64,000 bases of DNA from an uncultured Bacteroidia bacterium. GTDB lineage: Bacteria > Bacteroidota > Bacteroidia > Bacteroidales > F082. A program made the translations under genes and the position numbers. The stretch spans positions 62,001-126,000 of the forward strand of contig CACXUM010000001.1 in NCBI GenBank assembly GCA_902770835.1, read 5' to 3'. Shown one piece after another: positions 7,454 to 15,774 of this stretch (position 1 is its first letter; each line of letters starts with the position of its first letter). The notes under the pieces are model-generated. The model saw only the letters and a list, made by a program, of their open reading frames with translations. It was not told where the DNA came from and ran no database searches.

Positions 7454-9070
7454 TTATTTGGTTTGCAAAAATTCAACTTTTCTTTCAGTAAGTCCGACGC
7501 CGTATGGCAACAAGGCCGATACCGTGATGCTATGTTGGGGCACATTCTTGATCCATGCCACTTCCACGGTATTGTCTTCAGCAGAGAGGATGACGCCCCC
7601 TTCTACTATCCAACTGGCCTTCAAAGGGCAAGGGCTCACATAATAATGGCCGTCTTCCCCCTCGATTTCGAGTTTTTGTGGCACGATAATGTCGTGGAAA
7701 AACTCCGACATCGTGTCTTGGACGACGTAGAAATTGTCGTTAATGACTTTAGTTTTTGGGTCTACGTGTGGCATGTGTTTGTAGCCGGCAAAAGTGACCA
7801 GACGGGCGTGATTTCCCAGTTTGGTGGCGCGGTCGACAATGCACGATGCGCCGAACATCGGGTCGGCTGCCAGCCTGTTAAATGGTTTGGCGACACTAAA
7901 GGGACGGTCATATTCGTAAGGCATGATGTCATCGGCATCGCCATGGAAGGCCAATATCGAAATGTCGTGTCCATGAATTAAGGAGGTGTCGGACATGGCT
8001 CCCCACATTTCGGCAACGCCCCTGATGCGGAATTTGGTCCGGAGGGCATTGCCGCAAGTGTCGATGTCGCCGAGGTCAGGACGAAATAAGCCTTTGCGAG
8101 CGTATTTAGGACGGCCTTCATTGTTCATGAAGGCGAGGCTGAGTGCGGTGACGGCTCCAGAACTGGAGCCACCCACAAAGATCATGGAAGTGTCGATGCC
8201 ATAGTCTTCTTGATGCGAGACCAAAAAACGCATGGCAGCATGGGCATCTTGCACCGCGCGGTAAGCCGCCCGTTCGATGCCTACCTTGCCAGGAAAGAAG
8301 CCTAACCTGTGGTCGATGGAAACCGTCACATAACCTAATGAAGCGAGGTGCCGGCACCAATTGGTGATTTTTGGATCGTCTTTCGACCCGAAATAATACG
8401 CGCCACCGTAAATCAACATCACCAACGGACGTTTTTTTAATGTGTCGTTTTGCGGCCTGAAAATGTCAAGACAGAGGTCCAATGGGACTGTTCTTCTGAC
8501 ATCAACTACCCGGAGAATCTTGCCCATAGGTTTGGTATTGTCGTCTATTTCCGACCAAAAGCCAGGGGAATTGGCGTAGCGGATGTTGCTGATTTTCTCC
8601 ACCGCAAACAAGGTGTCTTGATAACGTTTGTTCCCGAAATCCTGAAAAGCTGGTGTTTCATGAATTTGAAAACGGAAAATGGCAGTGTCCAACGTACTTA
8701 ATTGAGCATAGCCATAGGCCTGTCGCTCATCCATGAATTCAACACAAGGACGGAAAATCTCCTCGTGGTCTTCGTAATAAAGGACCGCATTGTGACCTTC
8801 GGTTTCCAGTTTGAAAGGAAGGGTGTCGGTCATGGTTTCCTCTAATGACATGTAGTGCCCTCTGATGTTCAGGCTGTCGCTGTACTCGATGAACACAAGG
8901 AAGTCCCTATCTCCAATAGTGCTTTTGAAAACGGTGGGGGTATCAATGATGGGGAAACTGTCCCCGTTCTTAAACATGATAGGGTCAGGTGTGCTGTCGT
9001 TACCAAAGAGATGGGTACATAATAGCAGACACATCGAAGCCAGAAAGAAAAAAGAGACAATTTTTTTCAT
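7454..9070 (-). CDS. Secreted alpha/beta-hydrolase (carboxylesterase-like)
   Basis: A 538-residue exported protein: signal peptide (residues 1-23, MKKIVSFFFLASMCLLLC), an N-terminal beta-rich region, then an alpha/beta-hydrolase domain. Seen motifs are the oxyanion loop MLIYGGAYYFGS, the nucleophile elbow FVGGSSSGAVTAL (Ser), an acid region around AFHGDADDIMPYEY and a late histidine in FAGYKHMPHVDP. The C-terminal about 80 residues look like a beta-domain of unknown role. The substrate is unknown; esterase of acylated sugars or xenobiotics is a guess. A -7 box lies at 9156-9163. Confidence 0.8.
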   Translation of the reverse strand: MKKIVSFFFLASMCLLLCTHLFGNDSTPDPIMFKNGDSFPIIDTPTVFKSTIGDRDFLVFIEYSDSLNIRGHYMSLEETMTDTLPFKLETEGHNAVLYYEDHEEIFRPCVEFMDERQAYGYAQLSTLDTAIFRFQIHETPAFQDFGNKRYQDTLFAVEKISNIRYANSPGFWSEIDDNTKPMGKILRVVDVRRTVPLDLCLDIFRPQNDTLKKRPLVMLIYGGAYYFGSKDDPKITNWCRHLASLGYVTVSIDHRLGFFPGKVGIERAAYRAVQDAHAAMRFLVSHQEDYGIDTSMIFVGGSSSGAVTALSLAFMNNEGRPKYARKGLFRPDLGDIDTCGNALRTKFRIRGVAEMWGAMSDTSLIHGHDISILAFHGDADDIMPYEYDRPFSVAKPFNRLAADPMFGASCIVDRATKLGNHARLVTFAGYKHMPHVDPKTKVINDNFYVVQDTMSEFFHDIIVPQKLEIEGEDGHYYVSPCPLKASWIVEGGVILSAEDNTVEVAWIKNVPQHSITVSALLPYGVGLTERKVEFLQTK

Positions 9071-9155
9071 TACTACTTTGATTTCGGTTTTTATGATGCT
9101 CCATGTCCTATTGTGTGTGATACAATTGTCATGTTGCTTTATCTGAAAACGGCTG

Positions 9156-9163
9156 CAAAAGTA
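9156..9163 (-). promoter_or_regulatory. -7 box before the esterase gene
   Basis: TACTTTTG on the minus strand fits TAnnTTTG and would give a leader of about 80 bases before the ATG at 9070. Confidence 0.45.
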
Positions 9164-9254
9164 CGGTTTTTCTCGCTACGCAGAAAACAAAAGCCGCCCC
9201 AAAGACACGAAAACCCTTGCGGCGGCACATTGTTTCATTCCTTAAAAGCGTAAA

Positions 9255-9330
9255 TCACACTTGTTTTCGCAGCGAGATAAATTCAACTTGATGCCCAGCG
9301 GCTTCCTCGCCTTTGGCAAAAGAGTCATTT
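9255..9330 (-). pseudogene. Remnant of an NAD(P)H/FMN reductase gene
   Basis: The minus strand reads FAKGEEAAGHQVEFISLRKQ and then a stop. This matches FAKGAEAAGHQVELVSLRGK in the intact flavodoxin-like reductase coded at 17974-18510. The rest of the gene is absent: upstream of this piece is the 3' end of the acyl-ACP thioesterase, whose stop it touches. It is a leftover of a deleted or partly duplicated paralogue. Confidence 0.7.
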
Positions 9331-10029
9331 CGTGAACTCCACAATAGCGCTCGCCTCGCTACCAATGGCAAGCGCGATGATGAAACCGTTTTCCATCTCG
9401 AAAAGGGTAGGGGTGAGGCAGTCGCCTAATTTGGCGGCCACACGGTATTCCACGCGAAGCCCCCTCACGGCGAAGTCCTCGGGCAGCAGTTCCATCGCCA
9501 TGCGGATATAGTTGGCGTTGTTGACGTGGCGGTTGTAGTCGATGTCGGCGCGCATCACATGGATGGGCGCGAAGGTTGTGCCTCCTTCTTTCGGCAGGAT
9601 GATGCGACGGTCTTTGTAGTTCATCTCCAATTGCGGCTCAATGAGCAGGGAGTTGGCCACGGCATCGTCCACGCGCTTCAGCTTGCCGTTGGCTTTGTCC
9701 ACAAAAGCGCCCATGCTCCAAGTGCGGTAGCAGGGCTTGCCTTTGGCATCATAGATGAAGGTGTTGCGGAAGCCGAACATGGGCTTCATGCCATACACCG
9801 AGGTCGTCACCGTCAGTTCTTCCTTGAAATCGGGCACTCTGACAATCTCCACCTGCCTTGAGGCCAGCAGTTGCGCCATGTTCTCGCGGGCGAAGTATTC
9901 CTTCACCTGCGGTTCGCTGTCAATCCACATCTCCGAGCAGTCCTGCATCATCTGGAGGGCTGAAAACAGCTTGAGTTTGCCCTCGCTGTCGCAGGTGCTG
10001 GTGGTCACTTTGTAATTCAGGCTGTACAT
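9325..10029 (-). CDS. Acyl-ACP thioesterase
   Basis: A 234-residue double hot-dog enzyme of the FatA/FatB-like bacterial acyl-[ACP] thioesterase family, which releases free fatty acids from acyl-ACP. The N-terminal hot-dog holds YFARENMAQLLASRQVEI and the C-terminal one DIDYNRHVNNANYIRMAME, the Asn/His-bearing catalytic signature. The start MYSLNYKV is supported by a -7 box, TACCTTTG, at 10046-10053. The 43 bases covering the first eight codons and this promoter occur again at 62478-62520. Confidence 0.88.
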   Translation of the reverse strand: MYSLNYKVTTSTCDSEGKLKLFSALQMMQDCSEMWIDSEPQVKEYFARENMAQLLASRQVEIVRVPDFKEELTVTTSVYGMKPMFGFRNTFIYDAKGKPCYRTWSMGAFVDKANGKLKRVDDAVANSLLIEPQLEMNYKDRRIILPKEGGTTFAPIHVMRADIDYNRHVNNANYIRMAMELLPEDFAVRGLRVEYRVAAKLGDCLTPTLFEMENGFIIALAIGSEASAIVEFTK

Positions 10030-10049
10030 AAATTCTAATTTTCGGCAAA
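10007..10049. repeat. Copy A of a duplicated thioesterase 5' end and promoter
   Basis: These 43 bases (first eight codons of the thioesterase, leader and part of the -7 box) match 62478-62520 with one substitution. This copy is the original, because it is attached to the full gene. Confidence 0.85.
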
Positions 10050-10053
10050 GGTA
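10046..10053 (-). promoter_or_regulatory. -7 box of the thioesterase gene
   Basis: TACCTTTG on the minus strand fits TAnnTTTG, 17 bp before the ATG at 10029. Confidence 0.6.
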
Positions 10054-10063
10054 TTAAAACCAT

Positions 10064-10192
10064 TCAAAAAGAGACTCGTTTATTTTTCCAAACAGGAAGA
10101 TTTTCCAATTTACTATCAGAAAAATTCTGCTCTCTTTGTTCAAGGCGGTCAATCTGTTCGTCAACAGAGAGAGGTTTCTTCGAGTAATTCAT
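10064..10192 (-). pseudogene. N-terminal remnant of an Abi-family (Abi_2/AbiD-F) gene
   Basis: The minus strand from an ATG at 10192 codes MNYSKKPLSVDEQIDRLEQR and then unrelated sequence to a stop. The pattern KxPLT/S-xxEQIxxLxxRG is the usual start of Abi_2 abortive-infection proteins (family knowledge), which normally run to about 300 residues. Only about 20 residues are recognisable, so the gene is dead. It stands immediately before cas12a, marking an older defence gene at this site. Confidence 0.42.
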
Positions 10193-10435
10193 AAGTCGGG
10201 ATTCCCAACAAAAATCGAAGTCCCCCTTGGTGCGCTGAATTAACGGGAAGCAAGGGTGGTCATATCGAGGGCAAAAATAAAAACCATACAAACAACAATA
10301 ATCGACAAAAATTCGTCATTTTTTGTTACCAAATTTCAGTTTTTGAGATAATCACCCATCTGTTTCAAACCCTTACTGAACTTGAGAATTTTTAATTGCA
10401 AGGCTTGCAAATATTCCCACAATCAAAATTCTTTG

Positions 10436-10443
10436 TATTTTTG
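10436..10443 (+). promoter_or_regulatory. -7 box of cas12a
   Basis: TATTTTTG fits TAnnTTTG and ends 24 bp before the cas12a ATG. No clear TTTG was seen at the -33 position. Confidence 0.55.
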
Positions 10444-10467
10444 GAAACTCATTCAAATTAGACCATT

Positions 10468-13400
10468 ATGCACACATATTCCGAATTTACAGGCCTTTAT
10501 CAATTGTCCAAGACCCTGCGCTTTGAACTGAAACCCATTGGAAAAACCAAAGAAAATATAGAAAGGAATGGTATTCTTGAACGTGACAAAGAACGTGATG
10601 TCGCCTATAAAAAAGTCAAGAAGGTCATAGACGAATATCATAAGGCATTTATTGAACAGATGCTTGATGATTTTGAATTGAATCTGAAAAATGAAGGCAA
10701 TATGGACTCTTTGGAGGAATTCTATTTTCTTTATCATCTTCCAACTACTGACCCAAAACGAAAAGATGATTTGAACAATGTGCAAGAAGCGTTGAGAAAA
10801 CAAATTTCGGAGCGGTTTACAAAAAGCGAACAATATAAACGATTGTTTGGCAAGGAATTGATTCGTGAGGATTTAATAAATGAGTTTGTAAATACGACAA
10901 AAGGATCTGCCTATATTCGCGCTCAGAATGGTAATGAGACCTTGGGTGACGATGAAGTGCTACAAAAGCAAGAGGAATTGGCAACCGAGGTGGCCAGATT
11001 TAAAGATTTTACTGGATATTTCGATGGACTAAAAAAGAATCGGGAGAATATGTATGTTGCTGATGATGAAACCACTTCCATAGCGCATAGGATGATTACA
11101 GAGAACTTGCCCAAGTTCATTGACAATATGGATGTATTTGAGAAGATTGTGGCAAGTGAGGTGGCAACACATTTTGATGAAGTGTACAAAGTTTTTGAAC
11201 CCTATATGAATGTCTATTCCATCAATGAAATGTTTCGATTGGATTATTTCTCGATGGTACTTACCCAAAAACAAATAGATGTATATAATGCCATCATTGG
11301 GGAGCTGAATAAACATACGAATTTATACAACCAACAGCAAAAGAACAACAATCTTCCCAAATTAAAGCCGCTTTTCAAGCAGATTCTCAGCGAGCGTAAT
11401 GCCATTTCGTGGTTGCCTGATGAATTTGGAAGCGATAATGAAATGCTGCAAAGTATTGGGAAATGTTATCAGGACTTGAAAGAGCGGGTTTTTGGTTCGT
11501 TGAAAACCTTGCTTGAAAACATCAAAGACTACGAACTTGAACAAATCTATCTGCCTAACGATTTGCAACTAACTGACATTGCTCAAAAGCACTTTGGCAG
11601 TTGGGAGGTCATCAAGAATGCTGTTAGAGAGGAAACAAAGAAATTGAATCCTCAAAAAAACAGAGAAAGCACGGAAAAATACGAGGAGAGAATTGGCAAG
11701 TTGCTGAAAGCCAATGAGAGTTACTCCATTGGTTTCATTAATAGTTTGCTGAAGAATAGAATCGATGATTTTAAGCCGCTTGAGGAATATTTTACCGAAA
11801 TGGGCGCGGAAGACAATGGAAATGAACAGAAATTGAACCACTTTTCCCGAATTGAAAATGCCTACACCGAGGTGAAAACCTTGCTGAATGTGGATTATCC
11901 GGAAGGAAAGACGCTTTCACAAGACAAGGCTAACGTGGAGAAAATCAAAAACTTGTTGGATGCTATCAAGGACTTGCAGCATTTTGTTAAGCCTTTGCTG
12001 GGCAAAGGCACCGAAAGCGAGAAAGACCCTCTCTTTTACGGTGAGTTTGTTCCGCTTTGGGAATCGCTTGACCAAATCACACCACTTTATAATATGGTGC
12101 GAAACAGAATGACACAGAAGCCGTATTCTGATGAGAAAATCAGGTTATACTTTGACAATAATGGATATTTTTTGAGAGGGTGGGTTGACAGTAAAACTGA
12201 ATCTGACAAGGCTACTCAATATGGAGGATATTTATTCAGGAGGAGAAACAGTATTGGGGAATACGACTACTATTTGGGCGTTTCGTCTGCAACAAAACTC
12301 TTCAGGAGTTTCAATCTTGTCACAGAAGAAGATAAGAGTAGTTTTGAAAGGTTGGATTATTATCAGTTGAAGGGAAATACTTTCTATGGTTCCTTGTATA
12401 AAGGAAATTACGAACAGGAATCTTCAAATATTAAGCACGCATTAGATGTCTTTGTTTCTAAACACGGATGTGCCTTCGTTAAGCAAAAGATTAATGTCGA
12501 AAAAGGGAAAAAACAGCCTAAAGTTTCGACGGCGAGTGGCTATTTGAAATTCATTGAGCAACTGGACATTGAACTGTACGATTCGCTCTTGAAAGATGAA
12601 GTTTTTAAGAAAAGCAATCAAGAGATTATGTCTTCACTTAGAGCAACTTTATTGTCTTTAGACAGGATCCCATCGGCCAAAGAATATGCACACAAAAAGT
12701 TTACGGTGTTTTCAGAAATGATGGATGACATTGACATAATGCTTCGAGGCAAGGTGTTTTCATATTTTCCCATCAGTCGGAAAGAATTGGACGAAGCTGT
12801 AAACAGGAAAACAAAGCCTCTCTATCTGTTCAAAATAACAAACAAAGACCTGTCGTTTGCCGAAACTTATGAAAAAGGATTGCGGAAGTCGAGAGGTGCT
12901 GAAAACTTGCATACGATGTATTTCAAGGCTTTGATGAGTGGAAACCAAAATGTATTTGATATAGGTTCTGGATCGGTTTATTTCAGGGAACACAAGATTG
13001 ATTATTCGGAAGAACAATTGAAGAAAGGCCATCATTATGAGATGCTAAAGGACAAATTTGCCTATCCAATCATTTCAAACAAAAGGTATGCTTACGACAA
13101 GTTCCAATTCCATTTGTCAGTCACAATGAATTACAACGCTGACAAAAACAAAGACATCAATCCTTTGGTAAATGCCTATCTGAAAGAGTCAAAAGCCACA
13201 CATATCATCGGCATCGACCGTGGCGAAAGGCATTTGCTCTACTTGTCGCTTATCGATTTGAAAGGGAACATCGTGGAACAGTATTCTTTGAACGAGATTG
13301 TGAACGAATACAATGGCGGTTTTTACCGCACAAATTATCACGATTTGCTTGATTCCAAGGAGAAGCAGCGCGACGAAGCCCGCCGCAGTTGGCAAACCAT

Positions 13401-14379
13401 TGAAAACATCAAGGAACTGAAAGAAGGTTATATGAGCCAAGTGATTCACAAGATAGCCCAACTTATGGTGAAATACAATGCCATCGTAGTGCTTGAAGAT
13501 CTGAATCCGGGATTTATGCGTGGTCGCCAGAAAGTGGAAAAACAAGTTTATCAGAAATTTGAGAAGATGCTGATTGACAAGTTGAATTTCCTTGTGGACA
13601 AGAAACTTGATGCCGAAGAAATAGGAGGCGTGTTGAATGCCTACCAGTTGACTAATAAGTTTGAGAGTTTCCAAAAACAGGGCAAGCAAAGCGGCTTTTT
13701 GTTTTACATACCTGCTTGGAACACAAGCAAGATGGATCCGACAACTGGTTTTGTGAATTTGCTTGATACTCGTTATGAGAATATGGAGAAAACAAAAGTG
13801 TTTTTCGGGAAATTCGACAGCATCAAATACAATTCGGCAAAAGACTGGTTTGAATTTGCCTTTGACTATGACAATTTTACCACCAAAGCCGAAGGCACAA
13901 AAACGAAATGGACTCTTTGCACATACGGAACACGCATTGAAACCAAGCGCGACCCGAAGCAAAACAACAGTTTTGTCAGCAAGGAATTAGATTTGACAAG
14001 CAGATTCAAGGAGTTGTTTGCCGATAACCATATCGACTTGAATAGTAATTTGAAAGAGCACATCTGTTCGCAAAGCGATGCAGCTTTCTTCAAAGGCTTG
14101 CTTAATCTCGTACACCTGACCCTGCAAATGCGCAACAGCATCACGGGAACAGAAACCGACTTTCTGATTTCTCCCGTTATGAACGCCAAGGGAGAATTCT
14201 ACGACAGCCGCAAATGCGGAAAGAACCTGCCTGAAAATGCCGATGCCAACGGAGCCTACAATATTGCCCGAAAAGGTTTATGGATTATTGAACAGATTAA
14301 GCAAACAGAAGATTTGTCGAAACTGAAATTGGCCATCAGCAACAAGGAATGGATGCGGTATACGCAAGGGCTGGAATGA
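10468..14379 (+). CDS. cas12a: Cas12a (Cpf1) type V-A CRISPR effector
   Basis: A 1303-residue RNA-guided DNA endonuclease that also processes its own pre-crRNA. The N-terminus (TGLYQLSKTLRFELKPIGKT) and REC lobe are typical. RuvC-I reads IIGIDRGERHLLYLS (Asp917), RuvC-II VVLEDLNPGFMRGRQK (Glu1010), the Nuc arginine is in LTLQMRNS (Arg1222) and RuvC-III is NADANGAYNIARKG (Asp1259). All catalytic residues are present. The RNA-processing block starts near YFREHKIDYSEE (His842) and includes several lysines. Odd: between about residues 555 and 830 (WED/PI region) I cannot find the usual K-M-[IL]-P-K motif that reads the TTTV PAM; DYYQLKGNTFYGSLYKGN occurs there instead. No cas1, cas2 or cas4 lies nearby. 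Length and architecture suggest an active enzyme. Confidence 0.98.
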   Translation: MHTYSEFTGLYQLSKTLRFELKPIGKTKENIERNGILERDKERDVAYKKVKKVIDEYHKAFIEQMLDDFELNLKNEGNMDSLEEFYFLYHLPTTDPKRKDDLNNVQEALRKQISERFTKSEQYKRLFGKELIREDLINEFVNTTKGSAYIRAQNGNETLGDDEVLQKQEELATEVARFKDFTGYFDGLKKNRENMYVADDETTSIAHRMITENLPKFIDNMDVFEKIVASEVATHFDEVYKVFEPYMNVYSINEMFRLDYFSMVLTQKQIDVYNAIIGELNKHTNLYNQQQKNNNLPKLKPLFKQILSERNAISWLPDEFGSDNEMLQSIGKCYQDLKERVFGSLKTLLENIKDYELEQIYLPNDLQLTDIAQKHFGSWEVIKNAVREETKKLNPQKNRESTEKYEERIGKLLKANESYSIGFINSLLKNRIDDFKPLEEYFTEMGAEDNGNEQKLNHFSRIENAYTEVKTLLNVDYPEGKTLSQDKANVEKIKNLLDAIKDLQHFVKPLLGKGTESEKDPLFYGEFVPLWESLDQITPLYNMVRNRMTQKPYSDEKIRLYFDNNGYFLRGWVDSKTESDKATQYGGYLFRRRNSIGEYDYYLGVSSATKLFRSFNLVTEEDKSSFERLDYYQLKGNTFYGSLYKGNYEQESSNIKHALDVFVSKHGCAFVKQKINVEKGKKQPKVSTASGYLKFIEQLDIELYDSLLKDEVFKKSNQEIMSSLRATLLSLDRIPSAKEYAHKKFTVFSEMMDDIDIMLRGKVFSYFPISRKELDEAVNRKTKPLYLFKITNKDLSFAETYEKGLRKSRGAENLHTMYFKALMSGNQNVFDIGSGSVYFREHKIDYSEEQLKKGHHYEMLKDKFAYPIISNKRYAYDKFQFHLSVTMNYNADKNKDINPLVNAYLKESKATHIIGIDRGERHLLYLSLIDLKGNIVEQYSLNEIVNEYNGGFYRTNYHDLLDSKEKQRDEARRSWQTIENIKELKEGYMSQVIHKIAQLMVKYNAIVVLEDLNPGFMRGRQKVEKQVYQKFEKMLIDKLNFLVDKKLDAEEIGGVLNAYQLTNKFESFQKQGKQSGFLFYIPAWNTSKMDPTTGFVNLLDTRYENMEKTKVFFGKFDSIKYNSAKDWFEFAFDYDNFTTKAEGTKTKWTLCTYGTRIETKRDPKQNNSFVSKELDLTSRFKELFADNHIDLNSNLKEHICSQSDAAFFKGLLNLVHLTLQMRNSITGTETDFLISPVMNAKGEFYDSRKCGKNLPENADANGAYNIARKGLWIIEQIKQTEDLSKLKLAISNKEWMRYTQGLE

Positions 14380-14452
14380 CAGAATAGGAAACGTAAAATG
14401 GTTTCTGTAAATGGTAGAAAAGCCGCATTGGGAGTGTTTTTTCTCGCAATTG

Positions 14453-14484
14453 TTTGGCTAATTCAATAATAATCTCTACTTTTG
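14453..14484 (+). promoter_or_regulatory. Promoter of the CRISPR array
   Basis: TTTG at 14453-14456 and TACTTTTG at 14477-14484, 20 bp apart, match both halves of the Bacteroidota promoter (-33 TTTG, -7 TAnnTTTG). Transcription should start at about 14490, within a few bases of the first repeat, so the pre-crRNA has almost no leader. Confidence 0.75.
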
Positions 14485-14493
14485 CACGAGTAT

Positions 14494-14795
14494 GGTGTTA
14501 GACCATACAAAATTTCTACTATTGTAGATCAACCACAATCTATCAATCATAGATACAACGGTGTTAGACCATACAAAATTTCTACTATTGTAGATAGAAA
14601 TGAAACTCATAGGCAGGTCGCCCATGGTGTTAGACCATACAAAATTTCTACTATTGTAGATGCGCTCACGCGACACGAGGCAAAGGATAGGGGTGTTAGA
14701 CCATACAAAATTTCTACTATTGTAGATTAGAGTCGGTAGAGCGCATCGGTGGTCGCGGGTGTTAGACCATAAAAATTTCTACTATTGTAATTGTA
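14494..14795 (+). CRISPR. Type V-A CRISPR array, five repeats and four 30-bp spacers
   Basis: Repeats of 36 bp start with GGTGTTAGACCATA and end with the Cas12a handle AATTTCTACTATTGTAGAT, which folds TCTAC-TATT-GTAGA. They lie at 14494-14529, 14560-14595, 14626-14661 and 14692-14727. A degenerate fifth copy starts at 14758: it lost one C and its handle reads TATTGTAATTGTAGA, so the stem would have a ten-base loop. Spacers are 14530-14559, 14596-14625, 14662-14691 and 14728-14757, each exactly 30 bp. The array follows cas12a by 114 bp in the same direction. The degenerate copy marks the leader-distal end, as usual. Confidence 0.98.
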
Positions 14796-14840
14796 GAAGA
14801 ATGGATGTGAATCGTGATGCAGTGGTAAAAGACGCAAGTG

Positions 14841-14874
14841 TTTGTTTCCCATAATAGAAAAATAACTATTTTTG
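14841..14874 (+). promoter_or_regulatory. Promoter of the sce7726-sce7725-RES operon
   Basis: TTTG at 14841-14844 and TATTTTTG at 14867-14874 match -33 and -7 boxes, with a slightly long 22-bp gap. It places the start point near 14880, before the ATG at 14899 and outside the CRISPR array, so this operon need not depend on the array transcript. Confidence 0.6.
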
Positions 14875-14898
14875 CGTCGTTATAAAGTAGTGGATGGA

Positions 14899-15768
14899 AT
14901 GGTGTCAAAATCAAGCATTAGCCAACAAGATATGCTGAGGAATTTTTCTTCTGCATTTTCCCGTAGTGCAATTACTGACATCATCAAATACGAGGATTAT
15001 AGTTATCTCAATTGGCTATACTCTGAATACGGAGACATTAAGAATAGGGCAAAGACCTATGGAGAGTATTTGAAATCTTTGTATTCAGCGTTGCTTAATA
15101 ACTATCGTTGCGAATATGTGTATAAGAACGAACTGATTGGCCATATCGTAAGACACTACAAAAAGACCAACACGGTGGCATTCAATGAGTTTAAAGTTGG
15201 AGATTCAATTGTTGATATTGCATTGTTTAATGGAGAGAGCAAAGCGTTTGAGATAAAGACCGAATTTGACAGCCCTCGCCGGTTGGAGAAACAAATGGGC
15301 GATTATAGGAAGGTTTTTGAAAAATGCTATGTCGTAGTCCCAACCGAGGAAATCGAAGACTATTCCCGTTGTATAGACGAGGAAGTCGGATTGTTGTCGT
15401 TGTCAAAGAAAAGCGGAGGCGTGACCTTTCAAGTTTGCCGCGAAGCGATACCCAATGAAACCATCGATAGCGATGTGTTGATTACTTGCTTGCGCACAAA
15501 AGAGTATGAACAAATAATTAGGGATTATTATGGCGACCTTCCAAAAGTTCCAGATTATGATATGTACAGCGAATGTAAAAAGATGATGAGAGCAATTCCG
15601 GGAAAGATTTTGAGGATTGCACTTCTCGAACTGATGAAAAAAAGAAAGAAAGATATGCTTGTTTTGAAGAATGTTCCTAAAGAGTTGCGTCAGATATGTT
15701 TGAGTATGAATCTTTTGCCGAAAGACATCGATGTGTTGGCGAACAGATTGGAAATGAAATTAAACTGA
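14899..15768 (+). CDS. sce7726-family protein (PD-(D/E)XK-like)
   Basis: About 289 residues. The central part reads YVYKNELIGHIVRH, then VDIALFNGESKAFEIKTEFD, then QMGDYRKVFEKCYVVVP. This is the sce7726 family pattern; D...ExK spacing resembles a PD-(D/E)XK nuclease core (Asp in VDIA, Glu and Lys in FEIKTE), so DNA or RNA cleavage is a reasonable inference but not established. The ATG at 14899 is chosen because the upstream TTG at 14872 lies inside the -7 box. It is the first gene of a three-gene operon; the next starts six bases after its stop codon. Confidence 0.75.
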   Translation: MVSKSSISQQDMLRNFSSAFSRSAITDIIKYEDYSYLNWLYSEYGDIKNRAKTYGEYLKSLYSALLNNYRCEYVYKNELIGHIVRHYKKTNTVAFNEFKVGDSIVDIALFNGESKAFEIKTEFDSPRRLEKQMGDYRKVFEKCYVVVPTEEIEDYSRCIDEEVGLLSLSKKSGGVTFQVCREAIPNETIDSDVLITCLRTKEYEQIIRDYYGDLPKVPDYDMYSECKKMMRAIPGKILRIALLELMKKRKKDMLVLKNVPKELRQICLSMNLLPKDIDVLANRLEMKLN

Positions 15769-15774
15769 AATAAT

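Noticed and set aside
9193-9236. A possible terminator (GCCGCC with GGCGGC)
   Set aside because: The loop is about 27 bases and no T run follows; too weak to call.
13189-13962. A 257-codon minus frame inside cas12a
   Set aside because: It lies over the RuvC domain and is explained by the cas12a codons.
14380-14493. A tracrRNA or extra small RNA gene near the array
   Set aside because: Cas12a needs no tracrRNA and no repeat-like antirepeat was seen outside the array.
14482-14730. Open frames of 66-82 codons on both strands through the CRISPR array
   Set aside because: They translate the repeat again and again; the structure is fully explained by the array.
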